A stretch of 30,511 bases of DNA from Phoronis australis (Eukaryota; Phoronida; Phoronidae), in the NCBI GenBank assembly GCA_002633005.1, contig NMRA01000027.1, positions 909,362-939,872 on the forward strand, read 5' to 3'. The translations under genes were made by a program, and so were the position numbers. Of the stretch, positions 21,916 through 30,511 are shown piece by piece. The notes under the pieces are model-generated. The model made no database searches, was not told the origin of the DNA, and saw only the letters and a program-made list of their open reading frames with translations. The number at the start of each line of letters is the position of its first letter. The stretch's first letter is position 1.

Positions 21916-22316
21916 TACTGAAAGGGTGTCCTATACGTAGAGAGTTTGAAATCAGTCATTACGTGTTTCAGAAGGTTTAAGCTGTCGGGGAGCGATAAAT
22001 AATTAAACATACATGTATCTATCAGACCTAATGCAGTTGTTTGACGGTTAACTACTGTCTTATTTGGCGTTGGTCGCTAATTATCGTCTGTCTCTTTGTT
22101 GGCGTTTTGTCTGTTACTTCGATAAAGCTAGACTTTTTCGACAACATTTGGCCAGTGTTCTTGAAATCCATGCTCGAGTTTTTTACAATTGTTGTTCCTT
22201 AAAAATTGCTTAAACAGGCATTTATTTGTTCACTCAAAGCAACATGTATTCATGCGTGCCTCGGCTGATCATTTAGCTACCCGGGACCTGTATTACCAGC
22301 TCTTCTTTCATTACAG
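21916..22316 (+). other. Upstream flank or intron of the PRR15-like gene
   Basis: No coding content. The stretch ends in a pyrimidine-rich tract TCTTCTTTCATTACAG with AG at 22315-22316, a good 3' splice site. It is most likely the 3' part of an intron following a non-coding first exon that lies further left or is not recognisable. Confidence 0.4.
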
Positions 22317-22499
22317 ATGACTTGAGCACAGATTTCTGGATGGTTCCACTATTAACTGCACTACCACACGCCAAGAACTGTGACATCATTCCTAAGGATC
22401 TCAGCTAAACAATTCAAATCATGTTTATTTGGCTAAATGAATGAGGATTTACCGTCTTGATACTTGCCAACAGTGCCCGTAGAAGTTTATTGGAAAGAT
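22317..22499 (+). promoter_or_regulatory. Probable 5' leader of the PRR15-like gene
   Basis: The leader follows the acceptor at 22316. It contains short upstream open frames, including a two-codon one at the very start, and an in-frame TGA at 22458-22460 that bounds the main frame. An alternative acceptor, GCCAACAG at 22473, would leave a 26-base leader. Coding confined to one exon behind a non-coding first exon matches what is known of vertebrate PRR15. Confidence 0.4.
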
Positions 22500-22913
22500 A
22501 TGGCTTTTTGGAAGTTTTGGAAAAAGAAGGATAAGAAGAAAAATCAAGCCCATAACGAGGCAGTTAAGGGTTTAGAAGATGTCGACCCAGAAGAACTGCC
22601 TAAGTTCATAAAAGACGCTGTCGCTAAAGAAGAAGCAGCGTCAAACAAGGATCGGCGCTTAAAGAATTCCCTTTCGATTTCCAGGTCAGGGCGATATAAG
22701 GCAAAGAAACGAGAGCGCCAGGGTATACTTGACAAACCCGATTTTTATGACTCACAAACTGCGTCCACAGTGGCGTCTGCTGGTGGCACGCCGGGAAGTT
22801 ATGTGAAAACTGGAAATGGAGGTTCGGAAGGGAAGTCTTCCAACAAAGGAGGGTCTGGTGGACGCGCCTCCTTGCGGCAGCTGGAAAATGTGCATCATGC
22901 CACAGCTATATAG
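22500..22913 (+). CDS. PRR15: PRR15/PRR15L-family protein
   Basis: This encodes a 137-residue, strongly basic protein. The diagnostic part is residues 52-84, where LSISRSGRYKAKKR is followed by KPDFYD. This corresponds to the conserved ISRSGRFKEKRK core of vertebrate PRR15 and the acidic, aromatic tail segment of PRR15L. The N-terminus, MAFWKFWKKKDKKK, parallels the Trp-Trp-Lys plus basic start of that family. Length agrees with the roughly 100-130 residues of vertebrate members. The C-terminal third (95-125) is Gly/Ser-rich and low-complexity, replacing the proline-rich part of the mammalian protein. No signal peptide or membrane segment is seen. The ATG at 22500 has G at -3 and G at +4, and an in-frame TGA lies 40 bases upstream. 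The molecular role of the family is poorly known; in mammals it is linked to epithelial differentiation and proliferation control, so function here is inference. Confidence 0.8.
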   Translation: MAFWKFWKKKDKKKNQAHNEAVKGLEDVDPEELPKFIKDAVAKEEAASNKDRRLKNSLSISRSGRYKAKKRERQGILDKPDFYDSQTASTVASAGGTPGSYVKTGNGGSEGKSSNKGGSGGRASLRQLENVHHATAI

Positions 22914-22943
22914 CGTTTCTTTCATTGTTTAAACTTTTGCAAT

Positions 22944-22951
22944 TGTAAATA
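22944..22951 (+). promoter_or_regulatory. Pumilio-type element in the 3' UTR
   Basis: TGTAAATA matches the Pumilio recognition element UGUANAUA exactly, 31 bases past the stop codon of the PRR15-like gene. Such sites recruit Pumilio proteins to repress mRNA. One eight-base match in AT-rich DNA could be chance. Confidence 0.3.
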
Positions 22952-23008
22952 TCATTTTACATAATAACCTATAAGTTAATCGCTGTAGTAAAGTCGCATT
23001 TAAATTGT

Positions 23009-23014
23009 ATTAAA
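23009..23014 (+). terminator. Candidate poly(A) signal ATTAAA
   Basis: The commonest variant hexamer, 96 bases past the stop codon of the PRR15-like gene. It is the first plausible signal downstream; another ATTAAA lies near 23316. It implies a short 3' UTR of about 115 bases. Confidence 0.35.
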
Positions 23015-23399
23015 TTGTCAGATGAAGTATCCTTAAAGTTTTACAAACCAGCACTTACGTACTTTCAACATGTCAGTAAACTGTTAAGACCCCAAATGCA
23101 GTGTTACATTCCTCAATGTCGAATGAAACGCCAAGATAGAAACACAACGATGCGAATTGATAATTTTGACCTTCGAGTGACGTAGCAACGTGCACACTAT
23201 TGTAACCCATCGCTGCTAAATGTAGGGTAAGGTACATCGGTACAAGGATTCATTGATTAAGAAAAAATGTATTATCCAATTCTGAATTCGACGTTATAGG
23301 CAGTATCGTCTTTACATTAAAATGTTTTTTTAATTCTAAATACCAAGAGTGTTACCAAAATGCGAAAAATAATAGGGTGTAATAGCACCATAAAAAAGG
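23015..23399. other. Non-coding spacer
   Basis: AT-rich DNA between the PRR15-like gene and the 22-bp tandem repeat, with nothing recognisable. Confidence 0.4.
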
Positions 23400-23537
23400 A
23401 AATGAACCAGAGAGGTCATATAAATGAACCAGAGAGGTCATATAAATGAACCGGAGAGGTCATATAAATGAACCAGAGAGGTCATATAAATGAATCAGAG
23501 AGGTTATATAAATGAACCAGAGAGGTTATATAAATGA
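23400..23537 (+). repeat. 22-bp tandem repeat, six copies
   Basis: Six consecutive 22-base units start at 23400, 23422, 23444, 23466, 23488 and 23510, with a 6-base partial unit after them. Copies 1, 2 and 4 are identical, copy 3 has one change, and copies 5 and 6 share a C-to-T change. Each unit contains TGAACC, AGAG and AGGTCA followed by TATAAA across the junction. Since 22 is not a multiple of three it is not protein-coding. Low divergence implies recent expansion. Confidence 0.95.
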
Positions 23538-24459
23538 CTAATCAAGCCAGCAGGGAATATATTTTTTCGATAATTTCAGATTTCTACCCTATAAAGACAA
23601 AGAATATAGAATATGGATCCTTCATAATTAAGCTGTGAAGAATTTAGTCAGGCAATCACCCGAAATTATCATCTTTTTATATTGATCCGACCTTTGGTGC
23701 CGTTTGATATAATTACATTCTTCAGGATGCAGTGTCATTTACAAAAATTGTGATAAACTAGTACTCTAAACTTGCAGATAAAGGTTTTCCGATACATAAA
23801 AATGGGTAAATATCTATTGTGTAGCCTTGGAATGTGCTGTATACAATGTACATGTAGACCAATACATTGGCTGCCAGTGCGTGTAGGACTTTCCATCGAA
23901 GTTTAGAAATATGCTAATTTCTTCAGAAAGTAAAAATAAGTGATCTTGATACATGGAATAGTGTATGGTGTGCCGTAAAGAAGAGTCATCAGAAAATATT
24001 TTCACAACTGTTATGTTTCTGAAGAGAGTTGACTCTGGAAAGTAACGACATTCATAACAATGAGACAATCGTATTTTGAACACCTCATGTTGCATAGCTG
24101 TCACGGTCAACATTGAAAATGAAAAACACGAGACATCCGGGTCTTAGCCAGAACGCGATGGTAAAATACTCGCCACAGCACTCAGAAACGTCTCGACAGC
24201 GCTTTTGTCGAACGGGGGGACTAACACCTAAAAGTGCCAGACGGGTTTTTTGTATTTTGTCAAAATTCGGATGGAAATATAAGTCTATGTCCCGTGAGAA
24301 TTTCGCCGTGTGTCAAAACTCGGGGCATTTTGAAGGTGTGGTGGGATGGTGGAAAATTTTTGAAAACGGGACTGTCCGCCAGGCAATTTTTAAGTACACT
24401 GTGGGCTGTCTGTGGGCTGGGGGCAGGGGTTTTATGGTGATGGGGTGTGGTTTGTGCTA
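23538..24459. other. Non-coding stretch
   Basis: Overlapping open frames near 24113-24460 (+) and 23814-24113 (-) have no known motif. The right half becomes G-rich as it approaches the telomere-like tract. Confidence 0.35.
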
Positions 24460-24735
24460 GGATCAGGGCTAGAAATTGGGTTAGGAGTTAGATTAATTAG
24501 GGGTTGGAGTTACTGAGGGATTAGGTTTACTGGTGAGGGCGAGGTTTAGAGCTTAGGCGTTAGGGCCAAGATTGTTATCAGGGATAAGGGTCTGAGGTTA
24601 AGCCTACATGTAGTGTTTGAGGTCAGGGCTTAGGATCTGAGCAAGGGTTAGGGTTAAGCATAGTTTTGTGGTTCGGATGAAGCTGGGTTTAGGGATAGTG
24701 GTCAGGAGTTAGGGGTTATGGGCAGAGTTAGTGTT
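24460..24735 (+). repeat. Degenerate telomere-like (TTAGGG) tract 1
   Basis: Many TTAGGG, GTTAGG, TTAGGA and GGGTTA-like units are scattered at about 5-7 base spacing, with one exact GGGTTAGGGTTA stretch near 24645. All are in the G-strand orientation. The array is strongly eroded, as expected for an old interstitial telomeric sequence or a telomere-like minisatellite. Confidence 0.65.
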
Positions 24736-25194
24736 AATAGTTTGCATACCGTGAATAATACGCTTATAAGGAAATCACGCATTTCTAAAGATATGCGGAA
24801 ATTTTCACCGGTAAGATAAAAAACAAGTGGGCAGAAGCATTAGAAATTAAATAAAGTAAACCAATATGAAAGTTATCGTTCCTTTGGGAAGTGGCCTTTT
24901 GTGAAGATAAACACAAGTTAACCTTTTTAGTCATTTCGTAATATTTATAATGTACCGAGTTAAAATTACTCTCCAGAGTTGCAGGCTATAACTCTGCAAA
25001 TGTCAAAGAAAACCAAAACGGGGATATTAACAACTACCATTGTTGAGACAGCAATGCTAGCAATTACCTGTCCACTTCATTAGTTCATATCTACATCAGT
25101 ACAAAGGGCGTGCTGAATAGGCATCGGAAAAGTTGTCTGGGGTTTAGGGAATCAGAGCGGTCACCAGTGTAAGCGAGAAATTCTCCACATGTGG
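24736..25194. other. Spacer between telomere-like tracts
   Basis: Ordinary AT-rich sequence of about 460 bases, no gene or repeat recognised. Confidence 0.4.
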
Positions 25195-25480
25195 GGTTGA
25201 GATTACGTTTAGGGGTAGGGTTAGGGTCACGGTTAGGTTGAGGTTAGGGATAGGGTTGAGTTAGGGTAAGAGATAGTGTTAAAGTGGGGTTAGGGTTAGA
25301 CTAGGATAAGGGTCCATGTGGTGTTTCAGTTACTGTAGGATAAGGGTAGGGCTGGTGTTAGATGGGTTAGGTTTGGGATAGGTTTAGGGTGAGGAGTGGA
25401 GGTTTGGGGTTAGGAGTTCGGGGTTAGGATGAGGTGTTCGTTTCAGTTTAGGGCCGCGGTTAGGGTTAAGGTTAGGGTTA
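25195..25480 (+). repeat. Degenerate telomere-like (TTAGGG) tract 2
   Basis: Better preserved than tract 1: several exact GGGTTAGGG runs (for example 25210-25225 and the last 20 bases) among variants such as TTGAGG, TTAGGA and TTTAGG, again G-strand on +. It ends abruptly in GTTAGGGTTA at 25480, where the short element begins. Confidence 0.7.
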
Positions 25481-25633
25481 CAGTGGCGGATTTAGAGGAA
25501 GGCCAAGGGGGCCATGGCCTCCCTAAAACTCTCCCAGATTCCATTTGGCAGATCGGGCTGCGCCGTCTGACAGGCAAAATCCTGGCTAATTCTCTGCCCT
25601 GGCTCCCTAAATGAAAATCCTGGATCCGCCCTT
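25481..25633. mobile_element. Short inverted-repeat (hAT-type MITE-like) element
   Basis: The left end CAGTGGCGGATTTAG and the right end CTGGATCCGCCCTTG are imperfect terminal inverted repeats (11 of 15). The sequence GGGTTA lies directly outside both ends (25475-25480 and 25634-25639), and an 8-base match with one mismatch is possible. That suggests a target duplication made on insertion into the telomere-like tract. The element is about 153 bases and non-coding. A CAGNG terminus and an about 8-bp duplication suit the hAT superfamily; because the flank is itself repetitive, the duplication could be coincidental. Confidence 0.6.
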
Positions 25634-25656
25634 GGGTTATTATCAGTTTCACAGCA

Positions 25657-26300
25657 TCGTCTTTCAGACTTTTCCGCCCTTTAAGATCCTTCTTGTCCTT
25701 TTTATACTTTTCCCGTCCTTTTCCAGATTTTGTCGCCCTTCTTGTAGATTTTCCAGCATTGTTTTCAGGTTTTCCGCCCTGTTAAATGTTGCTGCTCTCT
25801 TTTTATTACCCTGTTTTTGATGTTACAACCCTTTTCACATTTGCTTCCATTTTTGAGGTTTTTCACCCTTTTAGATTTTCTCGCCTTTCCAGACATTTTC
25901 AAAGCCTTTTTCTAGTTTGACAAATTTTAGATGATCCTGATTTTTTAAGTTTCCTCCATTTCTTATTTTCCCCTTTTCTCGCACAATTTGTAATTTCCCG
26001 CTTTTTGATAAATACCCTAACCTTAACCTTTTTTTCTATTGTTTCCGCCCTTTTTTAGCTTTTCCCACCTTTTAAAATTTTCCGCCCTTTTATCAGATTT
26101 TCCACTTCTTTAGAATTCTCCCATTTTTGAGAGTGTCCCACCCTTTTCAGATATCTCATTCTTTTCAGATTTTCTCGCCTCTTTAGATTTTCCGTCGTTT
26201 TTGTGCATTTCCCGCCTTCTTCAGATTTTCTGCCCCTTCTTAAATTTTCTCATTCTTTTAAATTTTTTCTCGTTTTGTATTTCTCGCCCATTTTTGTGTA
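25657..26300 (+). repeat. Pyrimidine-rich 18-bp minisatellite
   Basis: About 35 diverged units with a consensus near TTTTCYCGCCYTTTTCAG and a spacing of 18-19 bases, clearest from 26085 to 26290. The strand is almost wholly pyrimidine. It includes a reversed telomere-like block, CCCTAACCTTAACC, at 26015-26028. Open frames across it are by-products of the period being a multiple of three. Confidence 0.75.
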
Positions 26301-27881
26301 AGGCATACTGAGTGATTTTTCTATTCGATCTTGGCAGAACATAGGAGAGATACTCAGTAGGAAGAACATCGTCCCTACACTCACAATCAAATCGTAGGCC
26401 AGTGTTACCGCAGCTCCGCGATTATTGATCACCCGATGCAGTTGGAACACCAAATGTGGTATATCAATGCGTGTCGCGGCCGATAGATGGCGCGCACGTG
26501 GTAATAAATAAAACAACACACGAATACATTAACAAGGGAATACGTCTATTAATTTGCAGCGTTGTGATTTACAAACAATAGATTACAATAAGTTGTGAGA
26601 CTGACGACTAACTGATTGAGACAAGATATCCCTACTGGAAAAACTACTAATCAATAGTGCCAATGGTTCCCTGTATCTACCGCACACGTTAACACAAAAC
26701 AAGTCACAGAACTAACCCTCCAGAACAATCACTAGCCGGTTCAAATTGACTAATAGGCTGAGACCAACGCCCGTGATAAGTGTCTAAACCTCAGTTGTCC
26801 TTTCTCCTTGGCTTTTTGGTCACAAGAAGTTGCTCGTCTGGCCCCGGCTTTGTCTCTGTAGTCTGAAGTTGTCGTCCAGCTCTGAAGTCGTGCCCCGTAG
26901 TCTGAAGTTGTGGTCTATGGTGGATCCAGTCTGCCCTGGTCTCGAGAGCCAGTACTTCAAATACTAAACTTTAGTGGCATCACGCGATGGACCCACTCTG
27001 TATGTACATATATGTCCATCTCCCTATAACGAGCTAAATATAACGAGCTAACTGACCATCCCCTAGAAAATTCTTGCATAACTGCCACTATTCATGGGTT
27101 TCCAACATCAGAGCATTATTCCTGGCTTTAACTACCACAGAGGTAGCATATCCCCTGAAATTTCTTGCATGCACATGGAGGGCATAGCCTCATTATATTA
27201 CACTCATTGACCAAGTTAATTGTAAAATCCTGTCACACGATTGTAACAGAAGTACATCATGATTATGGGAAGGTTGTCACATTAAAACACTAGGCGCCTG
27301 CTGCATGGATAGAGGCATCGACCAGCATGACTTGTCAGAGATCCACGGCGCTGCAGCGCGGTGCAAGCGGACGAGACGACTGATAATGTCCCCACCATAT
27401 GACAGGATGACGTCACCCGTCCTAGCCATTCACAACATCTTAGTTGGATAAAGACTGTAAAACCCATCGTCGAAAAAGTTAGGTAACTCATTGACAGTGT
27501 ATCAAGAAAATTCGATAATATTTTAGATTTTCAGTATTCCCACAGTAATTGCGCCGACAACCCAACATCTATAGACCCAATTCACGCCGACAGGAGGCGC
27601 ATTCCAAAGCGAGGCTAGCTACGATAACTCTGTTAGCTATCTCCATAGTTGTATTCCTGTTGCTTGAAAAAATACGGACTCTCAACTGTCTGTTTCCTCT
27701 AAGGACGTTGAGATTCGAAGCGTTGGGTCGTTGCCACACGCCGTGACGAAGGAAAATATGTCCGTGTAAAATTTATAAATGTTTTCCAAAAGTGAGTTAG
27801 ATCATATTTTGTCGCATCTCGGAACAACATAGCAACGACCGGATAATCTTCTGCCAGCCAGACTGTGCTTTCATGACTACG
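26301..27881. other. Non-coding, probably repeat-derived stretch
   Basis: Local internal repeats are visible: TAGTCTGAAGTTGT recurs within 26855-26915, TATAACGAGCTAA occurs twice near 27025-27050, and ATCCCCT plus a TTCTTGCAT block recurs at about 27058 and 27149. A full CRE palindrome TGACGTCA lies at 27408-27415, with no gene beside it that I can see. No coding exon is recognised. An old retroelement is possible but unproven. Confidence 0.35.
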
Positions 27882-27954
27882 CATGGGTGTTGCAGCACTG
27901 AAAAAAGTGGAGGGCTCAAGCCTCCTCATCCCCCCCTTGATGCACCGCCTATAG
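27882..27954. mobile_element. 72-bp hairpin element, copy 2
   Basis: Starts CATGGGTGTTGCAGCACTG and continues with AAAAAAGTGGAGGGCT, the same phrase as in copy 1 at 4660-4731. It ends TGCACCGCCTATAG, an imperfect inverted repeat of its own start. Length equals that of copy 1 within one or two bases. It lacks the perfect central palindrome of copy 1. Confidence 0.5.
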
Positions 27955-29937
27955 ACCATGTGCGGCCTAGCCCCCCTATAGTTTGGAGCGCGCCGTCCAT
28001 GCTTCGGGTTGAAACATGATGCATTTTTCTTTCCAAAAAGGACAGGGACCTCAATCTCTCGATTTTGGGGCCGAATATCGGCCCTATTTCCCTCTTAAAA
28101 ATATAGAAAAATCACGCGAAATTCATTACGGCGTTTTACTCTTGCTCCCAACTTGTTCGACTCTATAGCCCAACAATGAGATGGGAAGATGACTCCTGTA
28201 GCCAAAATCTTACGCGACTGATTAACTCCATTCTAGCATTTAAGGTTAAAGGGCCACCTCTCTTTTGTTCGATAATTGCTCTAATCTCCAATAAGATGCT
28301 ATCTAGCCCAGCTCAGTCCACCGACGAGGCCTAAAAATTCCTCTCAGTGATTGAAAAATTCTCTCCGGAGAATCACCTGTAACCATGCACACAGGTGACA
28401 ATTTGAAAGAGCACAAAATGCTACTTGAGGCAGAGCCTATGAGAGCTTGCAACAGGAAGCGGGTGCTATTGATGGTGATCGGGAGGTAGATTCCTCTCAC
28501 TCTAGGCGGAATGCCCTCTCGGAAGGCACAAACACTTTTCCCCTCGGATAAACGAGGCCCCTGAAGAAACGTGATAACTACATGTATGCTTGTTCTGTCC
28601 AGTTAACTGAAATTGAGCTCTAAAACGAGGTATGTGCTTTGGATGAACGAATTAGGCGTTTTGATTTTAAAATTGAACTTGGTCCAGATTTGAATCCTAA
28701 CACAAGAAATAGACGTAAGAATTATTAACACCAAGAAAGCAGAACTGATGATTAAATAATTTTTATTTTCAATTACGAGCCTGGTTTTTATTTTAATAAA
28801 ACATATATTTAATAACATCAATTATTCTTTCAGATCAATGACAAATCAACTATTAGTCCCGGTAGTCCCTACTGACCTCACCATGACCTAGGCTATGCTT
28901 GATGTTAGTATTATTTATCAACAAATTAAACGAAATGTGACTAATTGCACATGACATCAAAATACAAGCAGATGACCTGGTTCGTGTAGAAAGCATTTTT
29001 ATCAACAATTTACAAGAAGAAGCGTAACACTGCATTCAGCATAATACCTAATCCGTAACGCGATCGCCGCAATTTGGTTATATTTACTTTCCATGTTTCG
29101 AACCTTGTTTTCCGAAAAAAAAACTTAATACCCTTTTGTCAGACATCTCTTTGGTCCATTGATTTGTCCTCTAATATATTTTTCTACGTCTCTGTGGCTA
29201 ATTATCGACACATTTTTGAGATTTAATATCCAGGTTGGACTCGAAAGACCGACCATTCAAGGTTAACTTAATATTTGTTTTTCGCAGTGAGCCTGGCTTT
29301 GGATTTTAATGTCCGCCGCGTGAATTATAGTTGGTGGGCCAGATTTTGTAGGGCCTCTAGAAAATGGTTTTTGTGAGTACTTTAGGGGGGCAATTTTATT
29401 TTGGTGTTTTTTAATTCATTTATTAGAGTGTTTTAAAAATCTAAAAAGTTCCCACACATTTTTGAGAAATTTGAGTTTGAAGTTACCTAATAATCACCAA
29501 AGAGCTTAGTAAACTTATATTTGTAAAAACAACAGTTTTGGTGACTTTTTTGTAAAACAAGTAATATGGTCCCATCAGTGCCATTGTATTGAACAATATT
29601 ACACTCACATTTCATGTTTTACTATTGTAAATTAATTGTAAACAGTGAAATTTAAAAAAATGTAAAGAGACACCTAGTGGCAAAAATGCAAACTAAGTCT
29701 GAATGTTACTAGGAAGTTATTCTGGCATTGTCTGGCAACAAAAATCACACAAAACACTTGAGACTGGGCAAAATTTGTGTCTCAATGACTAAAAATTGAC
29801 TAATGGTGTAAAATACAGCTTGTTTGCATAATACACCAGAAATACGTTATAGTACAAAAACAATATAGTTGAATGATCTCTGTGAATGTGCACTAAGACT
29901 GTATGAAAATAATAGATTATTCTGACAGCGTTTATCA
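27955..29937. other. Non-coding stretch, no gene recognised
   Basis: A small palindrome GGGCCGA-ATA-TCGGCCC is at 28068-28084. Short - strand open frames near 28303-29035 have no motif. From about 29330 the sequence is very AT-rich with T and A runs. Nothing further is supported. Confidence 0.4.
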
Positions 29938-30070
29938 CAGTGGGGGATCTAGGATATCACAATGGGGGGCCAACATTTTGTCCGGCCGTAAGCATTTGGG
30001 CATACCACGATTGTAGATGCGCATAGCACCGAATGGGGGGAGGTCGGGAGGGGGGGTTGCCCAAGAAATG
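29938..30070 (+). mobile_element. CAGTGG-headed dispersed repeat, copy 2
   Basis: Begins CAGTGGGGGATCTAGG, then a GGGGGG block, GATGCGCATAGCACCGAA and a GGTCGGGAGGGGGGGTTGCC block, matching copy 1 (8412-8530) block by block with an extra insertion in the first half. Both copies are in the same orientation. The family is one widespread in invertebrate genomes; this copy is non-coding. Confidence 0.55.
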
Positions 30071-30184
30071 TATCTGTTTTTTCCTCTAAAAATCAAGCAT
30101 TTTCCTTGATTTCTGAAGTATTAACCAAGAAAAAAGGCTAAAAAAAACCAATAAAACACGGAGAACGTGTCACACAGGAAAAAC

Positions 30185-30257
30185 TGCGAATTACACAGAT
30201 TCGAACTCACAACCTGGCTGATAGAACGCGCGTGCTTTACCAGTACACCACCACAAT
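30185..30257 (-). repeat. tRNA-like relic with perfect A and B boxes
   Basis: On the - strand TGGTGTACTGG (30250-30240) fits the A-box consensus and GTTCGAATC (30206-30198) fits the B-box consensus exactly. They are 44 bases apart, as in a tRNA. The D-arm pairs (GTGT/GCAC), but the acceptor, anticodon and T stems do not. The position of the anticodon would read CTA. It is a pseudo-tRNA or the promoter head of a SINE, not a functional tRNA. Confidence 0.55.
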
Positions 30258-30511
30258 TTCACTACTGAATTGTAACTAAGAGAACTACTTGTTTATGGTC
30301 CACAGCGTTTGCGCGCGAAACCTACTTCTTTTTGTAATGCTTATTACACGTTTTATATTTTGTGCAATCGGTTCTTAACAAATTTGTTGTATTTAAAATA
30401 GTCATCAAATGCCCAAAAGACCAAATCCGTTTTTCGTGTTGGCAATAATGACGGGATTGCTTTGGAAATCGTCTTAAGTTAAGGTTTGACAAAGAGAGAA
30501 TTAATGAGTTT
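30258..30511. other. Right-end non-coding flank
   Basis: AT-rich sequence with no recognisable gene or repeat up to the end of the window. Confidence 0.35.

Noticed and set aside
25443-25652. A - strand frame containing GRIQDFHLG, seen in many predicted proteins
   Set aside because: That phrase comes from the terminal part of a widespread repeat (the element at 25481-25633), not from a gene.
21628-26300. The tandem arrays as a possible CRISPR locus
   Set aside because: The units are contiguous with no unique spacers, and the DNA is eukaryotic.
27408-27415. A full CRE palindrome TGACGTCA
   Set aside because: A single 8-base site with no adjacent gene or TSS is not evidence of regulation; it is mentioned only in the description of that stretch.
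27549-27746. A + strand frame with a basic start and a membrane-like segment (ATITLLAISIVVFLLL), reminiscent of a receptor helix
   Set aside because: There is no ATG, the nearby splice acceptor would put a TAA in frame, and the usual receptor motifs are absent.

Overview
This window reads as nuclear DNA of an animal, most likely a marine invertebrate; I cannot name the species. The signs are spliceosomal splice sites, AATAAA/ATTAAA signals, good Kozak contexts, a C2H2 zinc-finger gene, a PRR15-family gene, a decayed hAT transposase with introns, short inverted-repeat elements, Pol III box relics and degenerate TTAGGG-type repeats. There is no bacterial gene organisation. Base 7919 is an N.

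Layout, left to right. 1-4887: non-coding DNA with two strong hairpins (1784-1824 and 2313-2356), a 242-bp terminal-inverted-repeat element (2876-3117), a TATA-type promoter candidate (3756) and a 72-bp hairpin element (4660-4731). 4888-8142: one gene on the + strand encoding a nuclear protein of up to 880 residues. It has an acidic N-terminus, five clustered C2H2 fingers, basic nuclear-localisation-type segments and a sixth isolated finger. A splice acceptor precedes the ATG, a strong in-frame donor lies 45 bases before the stop, and two poly(A) signals follow. 8412 onward: a copy of a CAGTGG-headed dispersed repeat. 9356-10642: the C-terminal half of an hAT transposase-like gene on the - strand, broken by a frameshift. 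10643-22316: about 11.7 kb with no recognisable gene, containing simple repeats, a 16-bp minisatellite, a triplet repeat, a hyphenated palindrome and a tRNA-like relic.

22317-23014: a small + strand gene for a 137-residue PRR15/PRR15L-family protein. About 390 bases past its probable poly(A) signal lies a six-copy 22-bp tandem repeat carrying nuclear-receptor-like half-sites. 24460-26300: two G-strand telomere-like tracts, a short inverted-repeat element inserted at the edge of the second, then a 640-bp pyrimidine-rich 18-bp minisatellite. 26300-30511: non-coding, with second copies of the 72-bp hairpin element and of the CAGTGG repeat, and a tRNA-like relic at the right end.

The two supported host genes show no sign of acting together; they are 15 kb apart, separated by repeat-rich DNA. 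Nothing here proves a new biological system. The most useful leads are the invertebrate PRR15-type gene, the unassigned zinc-finger protein with its possible missing 3' exon, the half-site-bearing 22-bp repeat, and the telomere-like/minisatellite complex.
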